Source of the DNA: Pseudomonadota bacterium
GTDB lineage: Bacteria > Pseudomonadota > Alphaproteobacteria > Azospirillales > Azospirillaceae
Direction: 5' to 3'
Length of the DNA stretch: 13,286 nucleotides
NCBI GenBank assembly: GCA_023416455.1
Contig: JAEZHQ010000552.1
Coordinates: 1-13,286 of the forward strand
Part shown: positions 4,523 to 13,075 of the stretch, piece by piece
How the letters are laid out: every line of letters begins with the position of its first letter
How positions within the stretch are numbered: position 1 is the stretch's first letter
Program-made: the position numbers and the translations under genes
The notes under the pieces: generated by a model
Databases searched by the model: none
What the model saw: the letters and a program-made list of their open reading frames with translations, nothing else
What the model was told of the DNA's origin: nothing

Positions 4523-6511
4523 ATGAGCGATCTTTTCGAGAACACGGCCCCCAAGGCCGACCGCTATTCCGCACAGGACATCGAGGTCCTGGAAGGTCTT
4601 GAGCCCGTCCGCCGCCGCCCTGGCATGTACATCGGCGGAACCGACGACCGCGCGCTGCACCACCTCGTCGCCGAAGTGCTGGACAACGCCATGGACGAGG
4701 CGGTGGCCGGCCACGCCAGCCGCATCGACCTGGAGCTGGCGGCCGACGGCACGGTGACGGTGCGCGACAACGGGCGCGGCATCCCGGTGGACGACCACCC
4801 CAAGTACCCCGGCAAGTCGGCGCTGGAGGTCATCCTCACCACGCTGCATTCGGGCGGCAAGTTCTCCAACAAGGTCTACCAGACCTCGGGCGGCCTGCAC
4901 GGAGTCGGCCTGTCGGTGGTGAACGCGCTGTCCGACCGGCTGGCGGTGGAGGTGGCGCGCGACCGGCGGCTTTTCGTCCAGACCTACAGCCGCGGCCTGC
5001 CGCAGGGTCCCCTGGTCCAACAGGGCGCCGTCAACCGGCGCGGCACCACCATCCGCTTCCACCCCGACGCCGAGATCTTCGGCGAGGGCGCGCGCTTCGA
5101 GCCGCACCGGCTGTACCGGCTCGCCCGCTCCAAGGCCTACCTCTACCGGGGCGTGGAGATCCGCTGGGCCTGCGACCCTTCGCTGCTGCCTCCCGAGTCG
5201 ACCACCCCGGCCCAGGAGACTCTGCATTTTCCCGGCGGCCTGCTCGACTATCTGACGGCGGCGCTGAAGGACCGGCGGACGCTGACGCCGGCCCCCTTCT
5301 CCGGCGCGCTCGACTTCCCAAACGGCCAGGGCCGGGTCGAATGGGCGGTGGCCTGGCCCGAGGACGAGGAGGGCTTCTCCCACACCTACTGCAACACGGT
5401 GCCCACGCCCCAGGGCGGCACCCACGAGGCTGGCCTGCGCGCCGCCCTGACCCGCGGCCTGAAGGGCTACGGCGAGCTGACCAGCAACAAGCGCGCCGCC
5501 CAGGTCACCGCCGATGACGTGGTGGGCGAGGCCAGCATCCTGCTGTCGGTCTTCATCCGCGAGCCGCACTTCCAGGGCCAGACCAAGGAGAAGCTGGTCA
5601 CCGCCGAGGCCCAGCGCCTGGTCGAGACCGCGGTGAAGGACCATTTCGACCACTGGCTGTCCGGCGACCCCGCCTCCTCCAACGCGCTGCTGGAACGCCT
5701 GATCGAGAAGGCGGAGGAGCGGGCGCGGCGCAAGCAGTCCAAGGAGCTGGGGCGCAAGTCGGCGACCCGCCGGCTGCGCCTGCCCGGCAAGCTGGCCGAC
5801 TGCTCGCGCAACGCGCCGGATGGCACCGAGATCTTCCTGGTCGAGGGTGACTCGGCCGGCGGCTCGGCCAAGCAGGCGCGCAACCGCGAGACCCAGGCCA
5901 TCCTGCCCCTGCGCGGCAAGATCCTGAACGTGGCCAGCGCCTCCGCCGACAAGATGAAGGCGAACCAGGAGCTGAACGACCTCGTCCAGGCGCTCGGCTG
6001 CGGGGTCGGCAAGGACTTCTCCAGCGACCGGCTGCGCTACGAGCGGGTCATCATCATGACCGACGCCGACGTGGACGGCGCGCACATCGCCTCGCTTCTG
6101 ATGACCTTCTTCTACCGCGAGATGCCCGGCCTCATCCAGAACGGCCATCTCTACCTCGCCCTGCCGCCGCTCTACCGCCTCAGCCACGGCGCCAAGTCGG
6201 TCTACGCCCGCGACGACGCCCACAAGGACGAGCTGATGGGCCGGATGTTCAAGGGCAAGAAGGTGGAGATCAGCCGCTTCAAGGGCCTGGGCGAGATGAT
6301 GCCGGCGCAGCTGCGCGACACCACCATGGACCCGGCCAAGCGCACGCTGCTGCGCGTCGTCGTGCCCAACGGCGCCGATCCCGAGGAGCAGGAGGACTTC
6401 GACCGCACCCGGACCCTGGTCGAAAGTCTGATGGGCCGCCGCCCGGAGCTGCGCTTCCAGTTCATCCAGGAGAACGCGAAGTTCGTGCGCGCCGACGCCA
6501 TCGACGTGTGA
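4523..6511 (+). CDS. parE: DNA topoisomerase IV subunit B
   Basis: The ATPase subunit of topoisomerase IV (662 residues), which with ParC decatenates replicated chromosomes and relaxes supercoils. GHKL ATPase motifs: EVLDNAMDE (E51, N55), DNGRGIP (D82-P88), GGLHGVG (123-129). The transducer domain follows, then the TOPRIM domain with EGDSAGGSAKQAR (catalytic Glu441) and DADVDGAHI (D514, D516, D518), and the C-terminal RFKGLGEM that contacts the A subunit. The length matches ParE; GyrB is usually about 800, and there is no extra TOPRIM insertion, so ParE is preferred over GyrB. The ATG at 4523 starts the normal sequence MSDLFENTA; the frame is open further upstream but crosses the thioesterase promoter region. 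The Shine-Dalgarno is weak (ACGGGG). See the proximal promoter for a possible leaderless start. Confidence 0.95.
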   Translation: MSDLFENTAPKADRYSAQDIEVLEGLEPVRRRPGMYIGGTDDRALHHLVAEVLDNAMDEAVAGHASRIDLELAADGTVTVRDNGRGIPVDDHPKYPGKSALEVILTTLHSGGKFSNKVYQTSGGLHGVGLSVVNALSDRLAVEVARDRRLFVQTYSRGLPQGPLVQQGAVNRRGTTIRFHPDAEIFGEGARFEPHRLYRLARSKAYLYRGVEIRWACDPSLLPPESTTPAQETLHFPGGLLDYLTAALKDRRTLTPAPFSGALDFPNGQGRVEWAVAWPEDEEGFSHTYCNTVPTPQGGTHEAGLRAALTRGLKGYGELTSNKRAAQVTADDVVGEASILLSVFIREPHFQGQTKEKLVTAEAQRLVETAVKDHFDHWLSGDPASSNALLERLIEKAEERARRKQSKELGRKSATRRLRLPGKLADCSRNAPDGTEIFLVEGDSAGGSAKQARNRETQAILPLRGKILNVASASADKMKANQELNDLVQALGCGVGKDFSSDRLRYERVIIMTDADVDGAHIASLLMTFFYREMPGLIQNGHLYLALPPLYRLSHGAKSVYARDDAHKDELMGRMFKGKKVEISRFKGLGEMMPAQLRDTTMDPAKRTLLRVVVPNGADPEEQEDFDRTRTLVESLMGRRPELRFQFIQENAKFVRADAIDV

Positions 6512-6612
6512 TGCGGATGAAGGCGGGGTGCGGCTATTCCGGCGGCCCATCTTGCCGAGGTCCGGCCGGCGCCCGATCTCCGCTGGAACGGCAACCAGAT
6601 CGGCGGCTTCCC

Positions 6613-7179
6613 ATGACCCTGCTCCCCCGAGCCGCGGCCCTCGCCCTGTGCGCGGCCGCGGCGGCCTGCACCAACGAGCGTGTGGTGGCGGACCTGCCCG
6701 CCCCGGCCTACACCCTGAACGAGGTGGCCTACGCGGCGTCGGGGCGCGACCTGCGCGTGGTGCTCCACGGCAACCCCTACGGCGCCGACCCGCAGGCCTT
6801 CGGGCGGTTGGTCACCGGGAACATGCAGAACCGGGTCACCGGCGTGCAGACCAACTTCACCACCACGCCCAACGAGACGGCGCGGCCGGACTACCGCGTG
6901 GTCCTCGCCTTCAACCCGGCGGAGACCATGCTGAACTCCTACCTGTGCGGTCCGCAGCCGATCCCCACCCGGCCGCCGCTGGGGGCGGCGGGCGGCGCCA
7001 TCGTCGTCCAGGGCGCCTTCTGCCGGGGCGGCGGGCCGCTGACCTCGGCGACCGGCTGGCTCGACCGCACCGGCTCGCCCGAGGACCCCGACTTCCGCCA
7101 GCTGATCAGCGACATGACCTTCTCCCTTTTTCCCGCCCGCCGGGCCGACAGCGGATGCCTCGGCGGGCCGCCATGCTGA
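6613..7179 (+). CDS. Putative lipoprotein of unknown function
   Basis: A 188-residue predicted lipoprotein. Residues 1-18 are an Ala/Leu signal peptide (MTLLPRAAALALC...) ending at a lipobox-like AAAC, with Cys19 as the lipidated residue. The mature part reads YTLNEVAYAASGRDLRVVL and contains a likely beta-rich domain: HGNPYGADPQAFGRLV, then VLAFNPAETMLNSYLC, then a Gly/Pro-rich loop, then a C-terminal segment ending with two further Cys near the end. Three or four Cys in the mature chain could form disulfides in the periplasm. I do not recognise the family. It starts 101 bases after parE on the same strand and is convergent with the hydrolase gene; whether it shares the parE transcript is open. 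The start is chosen at the signal peptide; the ribosome site is poor, and an upstream in-frame GTG overlapping the parE stop would spoil the signal peptide. Confidence 0.75.
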   Translation: MTLLPRAAALALCAAAAACTNERVVADLPAPAYTLNEVAYAASGRDLRVVLHGNPYGADPQAFGRLVTGNMQNRVTGVQTNFTTTPNETARPDYRVVLAFNPAETMLNSYLCGPQPIPTRPPLGAAGGAIVVQGAFCRGGGPLTSATGWLDRTGSPEDPDFRQLISDMTFSLFPARRADSGCLGGPPC

Positions 7180-7209
7180 GCGGCGGCCGCTCCTCCGCCT
7201 CCGGGGGAG
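7177..7209. terminator. Short GC-rich hairpins between convergent genes
   Basis: The 30-base gap between the lipoprotein stop and the hydrolase stop contains AGCGG-CGG-CCGCT and an imperfect CTCC...GGAG stem (CTCCGCCTCCGGGGGAG). Either might help end transcription from both sides. There is no T run, so this is a weak call. Confidence 0.25.
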
Positions 7210-7920
7210 TCACGCATAGAGCAGCCATTCCCGCAGCAGCGCGGTGACCGCCTGGGGGCGTTCCATGGCCGACAGATGGCCGCAATCCTCGACGAGGACG
7301 AGGCGGGCGCCGGGGATGGACCCGGCGATCTCGACGTGCAGCTCCGGCGGCGTGATGGCGTCCTGCCGGCCGCACAGCACCAGGGTCGGGCAGGCGATGG
7401 CCGCCAGCCCCGGCCGGCTGTCCGGCCGGTTCATGATGGCGGTCTGCTGGCGGGCGTAACCGTCCGGCCCGACGCGCCGGGCCTGGGCGTGGACCGATTC
7501 GACCAGGGCCTCCTCGCCCACCCGGTCCGGGTGGAGCAGCCGCAGCATGTTGGCGGCCATCACCGGGCGCAGCTTGCCCTGCCGCACCAGCGCGATCCCC
7601 TCCTTGCGGTTGGCGGTCTGCTCGGGCGTGTCGGGGCGCGCGCTGGTGTCGAGAAGGGCCAGCTTGGCGACCCGCTCCGGCGCCTGCCGCAGGATCTCGA
7701 AGGCCACGTAGCCGCCCATGGAGAGCCCGGCCAGCGCGAAGCGCTCCGGCGCCTCCGCCAGCACGCCGCGCGCCAGGTCGGCCACGGACTCGTGCCCCGT
7801 CAGGTCGGCGACGCGGACGTCGGCGACGTCGGCGAGGTGGCGGGTCTGGTGCTCCCACAGCGCGGCGTCCAGCGGCATGCCGGGCAGCAGGATCAGGGGC
7901 AAGGCGGGGGGCTTGGTCAT
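7210..7920 (-). CDS. Alpha/beta hydrolase fold protein
   Basis: A 236-residue soluble hydrolase with a complete catalytic triad: nucleophile Ser67 in GLSMGG (66-70), acid Asp187 in GRQDAITPP, base His215 in CGHLSAMERP. The early LLPGMPLDAALW contains the oxyanion-side loop (an HG-like position is PGM here), and the order and spacing fit the family to which enol-lactonases, esterases and haloperoxidase-like enzymes belong. The substrate cannot be read from the sequence. Its ATG overlaps the TGA of the isochorismatase-like gene upstream by four bases (ATGA), so the two are translationally coupled and probably act on related small molecules. Nothing is odd in composition. Confidence 0.88.
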   Translation of the reverse strand: MTKPPALPLILLPGMPLDAALWEHQTRHLADVADVRVADLTGHESVADLARGVLAEAPERFALAGLSMGGYVAFEILRQAPERVAKLALLDTSARPDTPEQTANRKEGIALVRQGKLRPVMAANMLRLLHPDRVGEEALVESVHAQARRVGPDGYARQQTAIMNRPDSRPGLAAIACPTLVLCGRQDAITPPELHVEIAGSIPGARLVLVEDCGHLSAMERPQAVTALLREWLLYA

Positions 7921-8459
7921 TTGATCACCCCGATCAGGGACTTGAAGGTTGGCGTCCCGGCCCGCTCCAGCCATTCGAAGACGACCATCTCGGTGCTGAC
8001 GATGGTCACCCCGGCGGCGCGCATGCGGGCCACCGCAAGCTCGACGTTGGCCGGCACGCGCGAGGCGGTGGCGTCCGCCACCAGGAACACCGCATAGCCC
8101 GCCGCCGTCAAGGCGAGCGCGGTCTGGAGGACGCAGACATGCGCCTCCGCCCCGGCCAGCACGACCTGGGGGCGCTTCAGCGCGCCCAGGCGGTCCATGA
8201 AGGCCGGCGCCCCGGCGCTGGAGAAGGTGATCTTCTCGAACACGGAGTCGGGCGGCACCGCCTCGCGCACCGCCGCCACCGTGGGGCCGAGGCCCTTCGG
8301 ATACTGCTCGGTGAGCAGCACCGGCACCGACAGCGCGGCCGCCGCCTTTTGCAGGACGGCAACGTTGCCGACGACCCGTTCGCCGTCGGCGACGGCGGGC
8401 ATCAGCCGCTCCTGCACGTCGACGACGATCAGGACGGAACGTTCGGAAGACAAAAGCAT
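7917..8459 (-). CDS. Isochorismatase-like cysteine hydrolase
   Basis: A 180-residue cytoplasmic hydrolase of the isochorismatase-like (cysteine hydrolase) superfamily. The triad is complete: Asp14 in VVDVQ, Lys76 in FEKITFS, Cys109 in EAHVCVLQT. The segment TEQYPKGLGPT (50-60) is typical of the ISOC1/ISOC2- and YcaC-like branch, whose substrates are mostly unknown; it is not a siderophore-type isochorismatase, which would carry other features. The start at 8459 gives the usual short lead MLLSSERSVLIVVDVQ, with AAAGG about ten bases upstream. The frame is open to about 8654 but the extra residues look like untranslated GC-rich DNA. It forms a two-gene operon with the alpha/beta hydrolase. Confidence 0.88.
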   Translation of the reverse strand: MLLSSERSVLIVVDVQERLMPAVADGERVVGNVAVLQKAAAALSVPVLLTEQYPKGLGPTVAAVREAVPPDSVFEKITFSSAGAPAFMDRLGALKRPQVVLAGAEAHVCVLQTALALTAAGYAVFLVADATASRVPANVELAVARMRAAGVTIVSTEMVVFEWLERAGTPTFKSLIGVIK

Positions 8460-8662
8460 GGCGACGGCACCTTTCGGTTCTTTCCCGAGTCTGTTGCGCA
8501 ACCACCGGACGGATGGAAAACAGGGGCCGCCGGCACCCGGTTTCCGGCCGCCGGAGCCCGTCCGCACCCCGGCTGGGGACCCGCAGACCCTAGCGGAGCG
8601 GCCGGCCTGCGCCAAGCGGTCGCGGTGGCGGGGCGGATTCCGCCTCTCCGACACAAGATCTA

Positions 8663-8690
8663 TTGACAGCGCCCTTTGACTTCATATTCT
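8663..8690 (+). promoter_or_regulatory. Helicase promoter P1 (TTGACA-16-TATTCT)
   Basis: A perfect -35 hexamer TTGACA (8663-8668), a 16-base spacer and TATTCT (4 of 6 to -10). It is the best sigma70-type match in the window and would start RNA at about 8697, leaving a leader of about 60 bases before the ATG at 8756. Confidence 0.6.
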
Positions 8691-8705
8691 GCGGCTCCAT
8701 CTAAT
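8676..8705 (+). promoter_or_regulatory. Helicase promoter P2 (TTGACT-18-TCTAAT)
   Basis: TTGACT (8676-8681, 5 of 6) and TCTAAT (8700-8705, 5 of 6) with an 18-base spacer, overlapping P1 and displaced 13-15 bases. Only one polymerase could occupy the two at once. Confidence 0.5.
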
Positions 8706-8755
8706 CGTCGGGCCATGGGCGCTCGATTTTCGTACTCCAGACAGAAACAGGTTGG

Positions 8756-10303
<1,548 letters not shown>

Positions 10304-10310
10304 GGCGCCC

Positions 10311-10553
10311 ATGCAGACCATCTTCGTCATGGTCAAATGCGAGCTGGGCCGCGCCTATCAGGTCGCCGACCAGGCCGTGCAGGACGTCGAGCAGGTCTCG
10401 GAGGTGCATTCCATCTCCGGCCAGTACGACCTTCTCATGAAGTGCTACCTGGCCCAGGACGCCGACATCGGCCGCTTCGTGACCGAGCACATCCAGACCC
10501 TGGCCGGGGTGCGCGACACCTTCACCCTGATCGCCTTCAAAGCCTTCGCCTGA
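10311..10553 (+). CDS. Stand-alone RAM domain protein (Lrp/AsnC effector-binding domain without DNA-binding domain)
   Basis: An 80-residue protein equal to just the C-terminal RAM domain of Lrp/AsnC regulators, a ferredoxin-like fold that oligomerises and binds amino acids or similar small ligands. The sequence shows the usual pattern: MQTIFVMVKCELG (first strand), a helix with VADQAVQDVEQVSEVHSISG, then YDLLMKCYLA and a C-terminal strand DTFTLIAFKAFA. There is no helix-turn-helix, and none precedes the start, so it is not a truncated Lrp. It begins seven bases after the helicase stop, and its ribosome site AGGAGGG lies at the end of the helicase gene, so the two form an operon. Such proteins may act as ligand sensors or mixed-oligomer partners of full Lrp proteins; no function is established by sequence here. 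Confidence 0.88.
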   Translation: MQTIFVMVKCELGRAYQVADQAVQDVEQVSEVHSISGQYDLLMKCYLAQDADIGRFVTEHIQTLAGVRDTFTLIAFKAFA

Positions 10554-10564
10554 GCGTCCCCCGC

Positions 10565-10614
10565 GGCGCCCGCCGGCCGGCCCGCCCGCCTCCGGCGGCG
10601 CCGGTGCGGGCGCC
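10565..10614 (+). terminator. GC-rich branched hairpin after the RAM gene
   Basis: GGCGCCCGC (10565-10573) is perfectly complementary to GCGGGCGCC (10606-10614), and inside it CCGCC-TCC-GGCGG (10586-10598) forms a second stem. It lies just after the RAM stop and before lptD, so it is a candidate end for the helicase-RAM transcript. No U run follows. Confidence 0.45.
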
Positions 10615-10690
10615 TGGGCAGGGCCGTCCGCACCCCTTCGCCGGACGCGCAACAGATTGGAGCTTTTCGAGGCCGCCGCCCGCGAAACCG

Positions 10691-10701
10691 TTGACTTGAC
10701 G
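10691..10701 (+). promoter_or_regulatory. Overlapping -35-like boxes TTGACT/TTGACG ahead of lptD
   Basis: TTGACTTGACG contains two overlapping -35-like hexamers 26-36 bases before the lptD ATG. No AT-rich -10 follows at the right distance (the best spot is GTTACC, too close), so this is an incomplete promoter call; an alternative sigma factor may be used. Confidence 0.25.
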
Positions 10702-10726
10702 GTGGTGTTACCCCAAACGTTCGGGC

Positions 10727-13060
10727 ATGTCCTCTTACCCTTCCCGACCCGTCCGTCGGCGCAGCGCAGCCACCCGGAAGCCGGGGCCGGCCAGAGGCGG
10801 TTCCCCCGTTCTGCGCTCCGGCATGCTCGCCCTGGTGGCCGCCTGCGCCGTCGCCGTCGCCACGCCGGCGGGCGCCCAGGCGCCGGCCCCGACCGCTTCC
10901 GGCCCCGCGCCGGCCCAGCAGCAAGAGCCCCCGGTCCTGCTGAGCGCGGACCGGATGAGCTTCGACGAGGGGCTGGGAATCGTCACGGCGTCGGGCAACG
11001 TGGAGCTGTCGCAAGGCCCGCGCAGCGTGCGGGCCGACACCATCACCTACAACCAGCGGACCAAAGTGGTCACGGCGAGCGGGAACATCCGTCTCGTCGA
11101 GCCGTCGGGCGACATCCTGTTCGCCGACTACGCCGAGCTGACCGACGACCTGCGCGACACCTTCATCGAGAACATCCGCGTCCTGATGACGGACAACAGC
11201 CGTATGGCCGGCACCGAGGGCGAACGGCGCGAGGGGCGGCTGACCCGCCTGAACCGCGCCGTCTACAGCCCTTGCGAGCTTTGCAAGTCCGATCCGACCC
11301 GTCCACCCCTGTGGCAGATCCGCGCCGTCCGCGTCGTTCACGACAACGAGGCGAAGGAGGTCCGCTACAAGGACGCGGTGATGGAGATGTTCGGCGTCCC
11401 CTTCGCCTATCTGCCCTACCTGTCGCACCCCGACCCGACGGTGGAGCGCAAGTCGGGTTTTCTTGCGCCGAGCTTCCGCAACAGCACCGACCTCGGCTTC
11501 GGGGTGCTGTCGCGCTACTACATCGACATCGCACCGGACCAGGACGCCACCCTGGACGTCGGCGCCTACACCAGGCAGGGTCCGATCGTCGGCGGCCAGT
11601 ACCGCAAGCGCTTCGAGGCGGGCCGGCTCCAGCTCGACGGCTCGGTGACGCGGGGCGACCTGGCCAATGGGTCGACCGGCACCAAGGACAAGCGCATGCG
11701 CGGCTACGCCGCCGCCAAGGGCCTGTTCGAGATCGACGAGCGCTGGCGCTGGGGGTTCGACCTGAAGCGGGCCAGCGACGAGTTCTACCTGCGCCGCTAT
11801 TTCGACCTGCGCGACGAGGTGCTGACCAGCCGGGCCTATATCGAGGGATTCAACGGGCGCAACTACGCCGCGGTGAACGGCTACAGCTTCCAGGACCTGC
11901 GTTACGGCAACCCGGTGCAGGAGCCGCTCGTCCTGCCCGAGGCGCGCTACACCGCGCTGGGCGAGCCGGACAGCCTGCTGGGCGGGCGCTGGTCCTTCGG
12001 CAGCGGCCTGCTCGGCATCACCCGCCCCAAGGACGGCGGCCCCAACACGCGGCGCATCCATGTGCAGCCGGGCTGGGAGCGCGACTTCGTGTCCGGTGCC
12101 GGTTTCATCACGACCCTGTCGGGCAGCGTGCTGGTGGCCGGCTACGCGGCCAACCACTTCAACCCGGGCGACCCGACGGTGCGGGGCAACGAGACCTTCG
12201 ACCGCCTGCGCGTCTTCCCGCAGGCCCAGGCCACCGTGCGCTACCCCTTCGTGCGCTACGGCGAACGCTCCCAACAGCTCATCGAGCCGATCGGCCAGCT
12301 CACCGTGGCGCCCAGGACCCGCAACAACGCGGAGTACCCGAACGAGGACAGCCTCGACGTCGAGTTCGACGAGGTGAACCTGTTCATGCCCAACCGCTTC
12401 ACCGGAATCGACCGGCTGGACGGCGGCAGCCGCATCACCTACGGCCTGCGCACCGCGATCGACGGCTACACGGCCGGCTCGGCAAGCCTCTTCCTCGGCC
12501 AGAGCTTCCGTCTCGTCGACACCACGGCGTTCGGTGGCGGCACCGGCCTGGAGGACCGCCAGTCGGACTATGTCGGCCGCCTCGACCTCACGCCGGCGGG
12601 CTGGCTCGACCTCAACTACAGCTTCCGCATCGACCACGAGACGCTGAAGCCGCGCCGCCACTCGCTGAACGCATCGGCCGGCGTGCCGGAGTTCCGCCTC
12701 TCCACCGCCTACACCTACGTGGACCAGACCCAGGATCGCTCCATCCAGGGCCGGGATCAGGTGGAGCAGGCGACCTTCGCCTTCGGCTCGCAGTTCCTGC
12801 CCTACTGGTCGGCCAGCCTGGCCCACGTCCAGGCCATGCGCCCCGACGCCGGCCCGCGCGCCAGCATGGCCGTGCTGACCTATCAGGACGAGTGCCTGAT
12901 CTTCCAGACGATCGCGCGGCGCGACTACACCACAGGCCCGACCGGCGAGACCGACGGCAACACCATCTTCATGCGATTCGTCTTCAAGAACGTCGGCGAA
13001 GTCCGCACCCCCGGCATCAGCGCCGGCTTCCTCGGCCCCTCCACGGAGAGCGGACGCTGA
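10727..13060 (+). CDS. lptD: LPS-assembly protein LptD
   Basis: The outer-membrane beta-barrel (777 residues) that with LptE inserts lipopolysaccharide into the outer leaflet. The signal peptide has a long basic N-region (1-32) and an Ala/Val-rich core ending AGA-Q, so cleavage after residue 50 is likely; a start at Met33 is an alternative. After a Pro/Ala linker, residues about 70-185 form the periplasmic OstA/LptA-like beta-jellyroll (LLSADRMSFDEGLGIVTASG, then repeated TASGN strands). The barrel fills the rest, with FGVPFAYLPYLSHPDP near its start. Cysteines expected for the disulfides seen in LptD are C183 and C186 (CELC) and C723 near the C-terminus (DECLIF). Its length is usual. It is a separate unit, convergent with the phosphatase gene 15 bases on; surA, often next to lptD, is not in the window. 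Confidence 0.93.
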   Translation: MSSYPSRPVRRRSAATRKPGPARGGSPVLRSGMLALVAACAVAVATPAGAQAPAPTASGPAPAQQQEPPVLLSADRMSFDEGLGIVTASGNVELSQGPRSVRADTITYNQRTKVVTASGNIRLVEPSGDILFADYAELTDDLRDTFIENIRVLMTDNSRMAGTEGERREGRLTRLNRAVYSPCELCKSDPTRPPLWQIRAVRVVHDNEAKEVRYKDAVMEMFGVPFAYLPYLSHPDPTVERKSGFLAPSFRNSTDLGFGVLSRYYIDIAPDQDATLDVGAYTRQGPIVGGQYRKRFEAGRLQLDGSVTRGDLANGSTGTKDKRMRGYAAAKGLFEIDERWRWGFDLKRASDEFYLRRYFDLRDEVLTSRAYIEGFNGRNYAAVNGYSFQDLRYGNPVQEPLVLPEARYTALGEPDSLLGGRWSFGSGLLGITRPKDGGPNTRRIHVQPGWERDFVSGAGFITTLSGSVLVAGYAANHFNPGDPTVRGNETFDRLRVFPQAQATVRYPFVRYGERSQQLIEPIGQLTVAPRTRNNAEYPNEDSLDVEFDEVNLFMPNRFTGIDRLDGGSRITYGLRTAIDGYTAGSASLFLGQSFRLVDTTAFGGGTGLEDRQSDYVGRLDLTPAGWLDLNYSFRIDHETLKPRRHSLNASAGVPEFRLSTAYTYVDQTQDRSIQGRDQVEQATFAFGSQFLPYWSASLAHVQAMRPDAGPRASMAVLTYQDECLIFQTIARRDYTTGPTGETDGNTIFMRFVFKNVGEVRTPGISAGFLGPSTESGR

Positions 13061-13075
13061 CCGCCGGGGCGGCGC
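13061..13075. other. 15-base gap between lptD and the gmhB-like gene
   Basis: The convergent stops are 15 bases apart. CCGCCGGGGCGG here could make only a tiny stem (about four pairs). I see no credible terminator, so transcripts may run into the opposite gene. Confidence 0.4.

Larger units (their letters stand above)
8460..8755. other. Divergent intergenic region, isochorismatase-like gene / helicase
   Basis: These 296 bases show no convincing gene. The left part (8460-8640) is GC-rich, with a 10-bp palindrome GTTGCGCAAC at 8493-8502, about 35 bases upstream of the isochorismatase-like start, and a repeated GGCCGCCGG near 8526 and 8552. The right part turns AT-richer and carries the helicase promoters. 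No clear promoter is seen for the leftward gene. Confidence 0.5.

Noticed and set aside
4463..6550. 695-codon frame opposite parE
   Set aside because: Shadow of parE; His/Gln/Leu/Gly-rich composition without domain logic or a ribosome site.
6508..6612. Lipoprotein start at the GTG overlapping the parE stop
   Set aside because: It would add 35 polar residues before the signal peptide and so block recognition by the lipoprotein pathway; the ATG at 6613 starts exactly at the signal peptide.
8460..8654. N-terminal extension of the isochorismatase-like protein
   Set aside because: The extra residues are Arg/Gly/Pro-rich with no family similarity, and the normal start MLLSSERSVLIVVDVQ is present at 8459.
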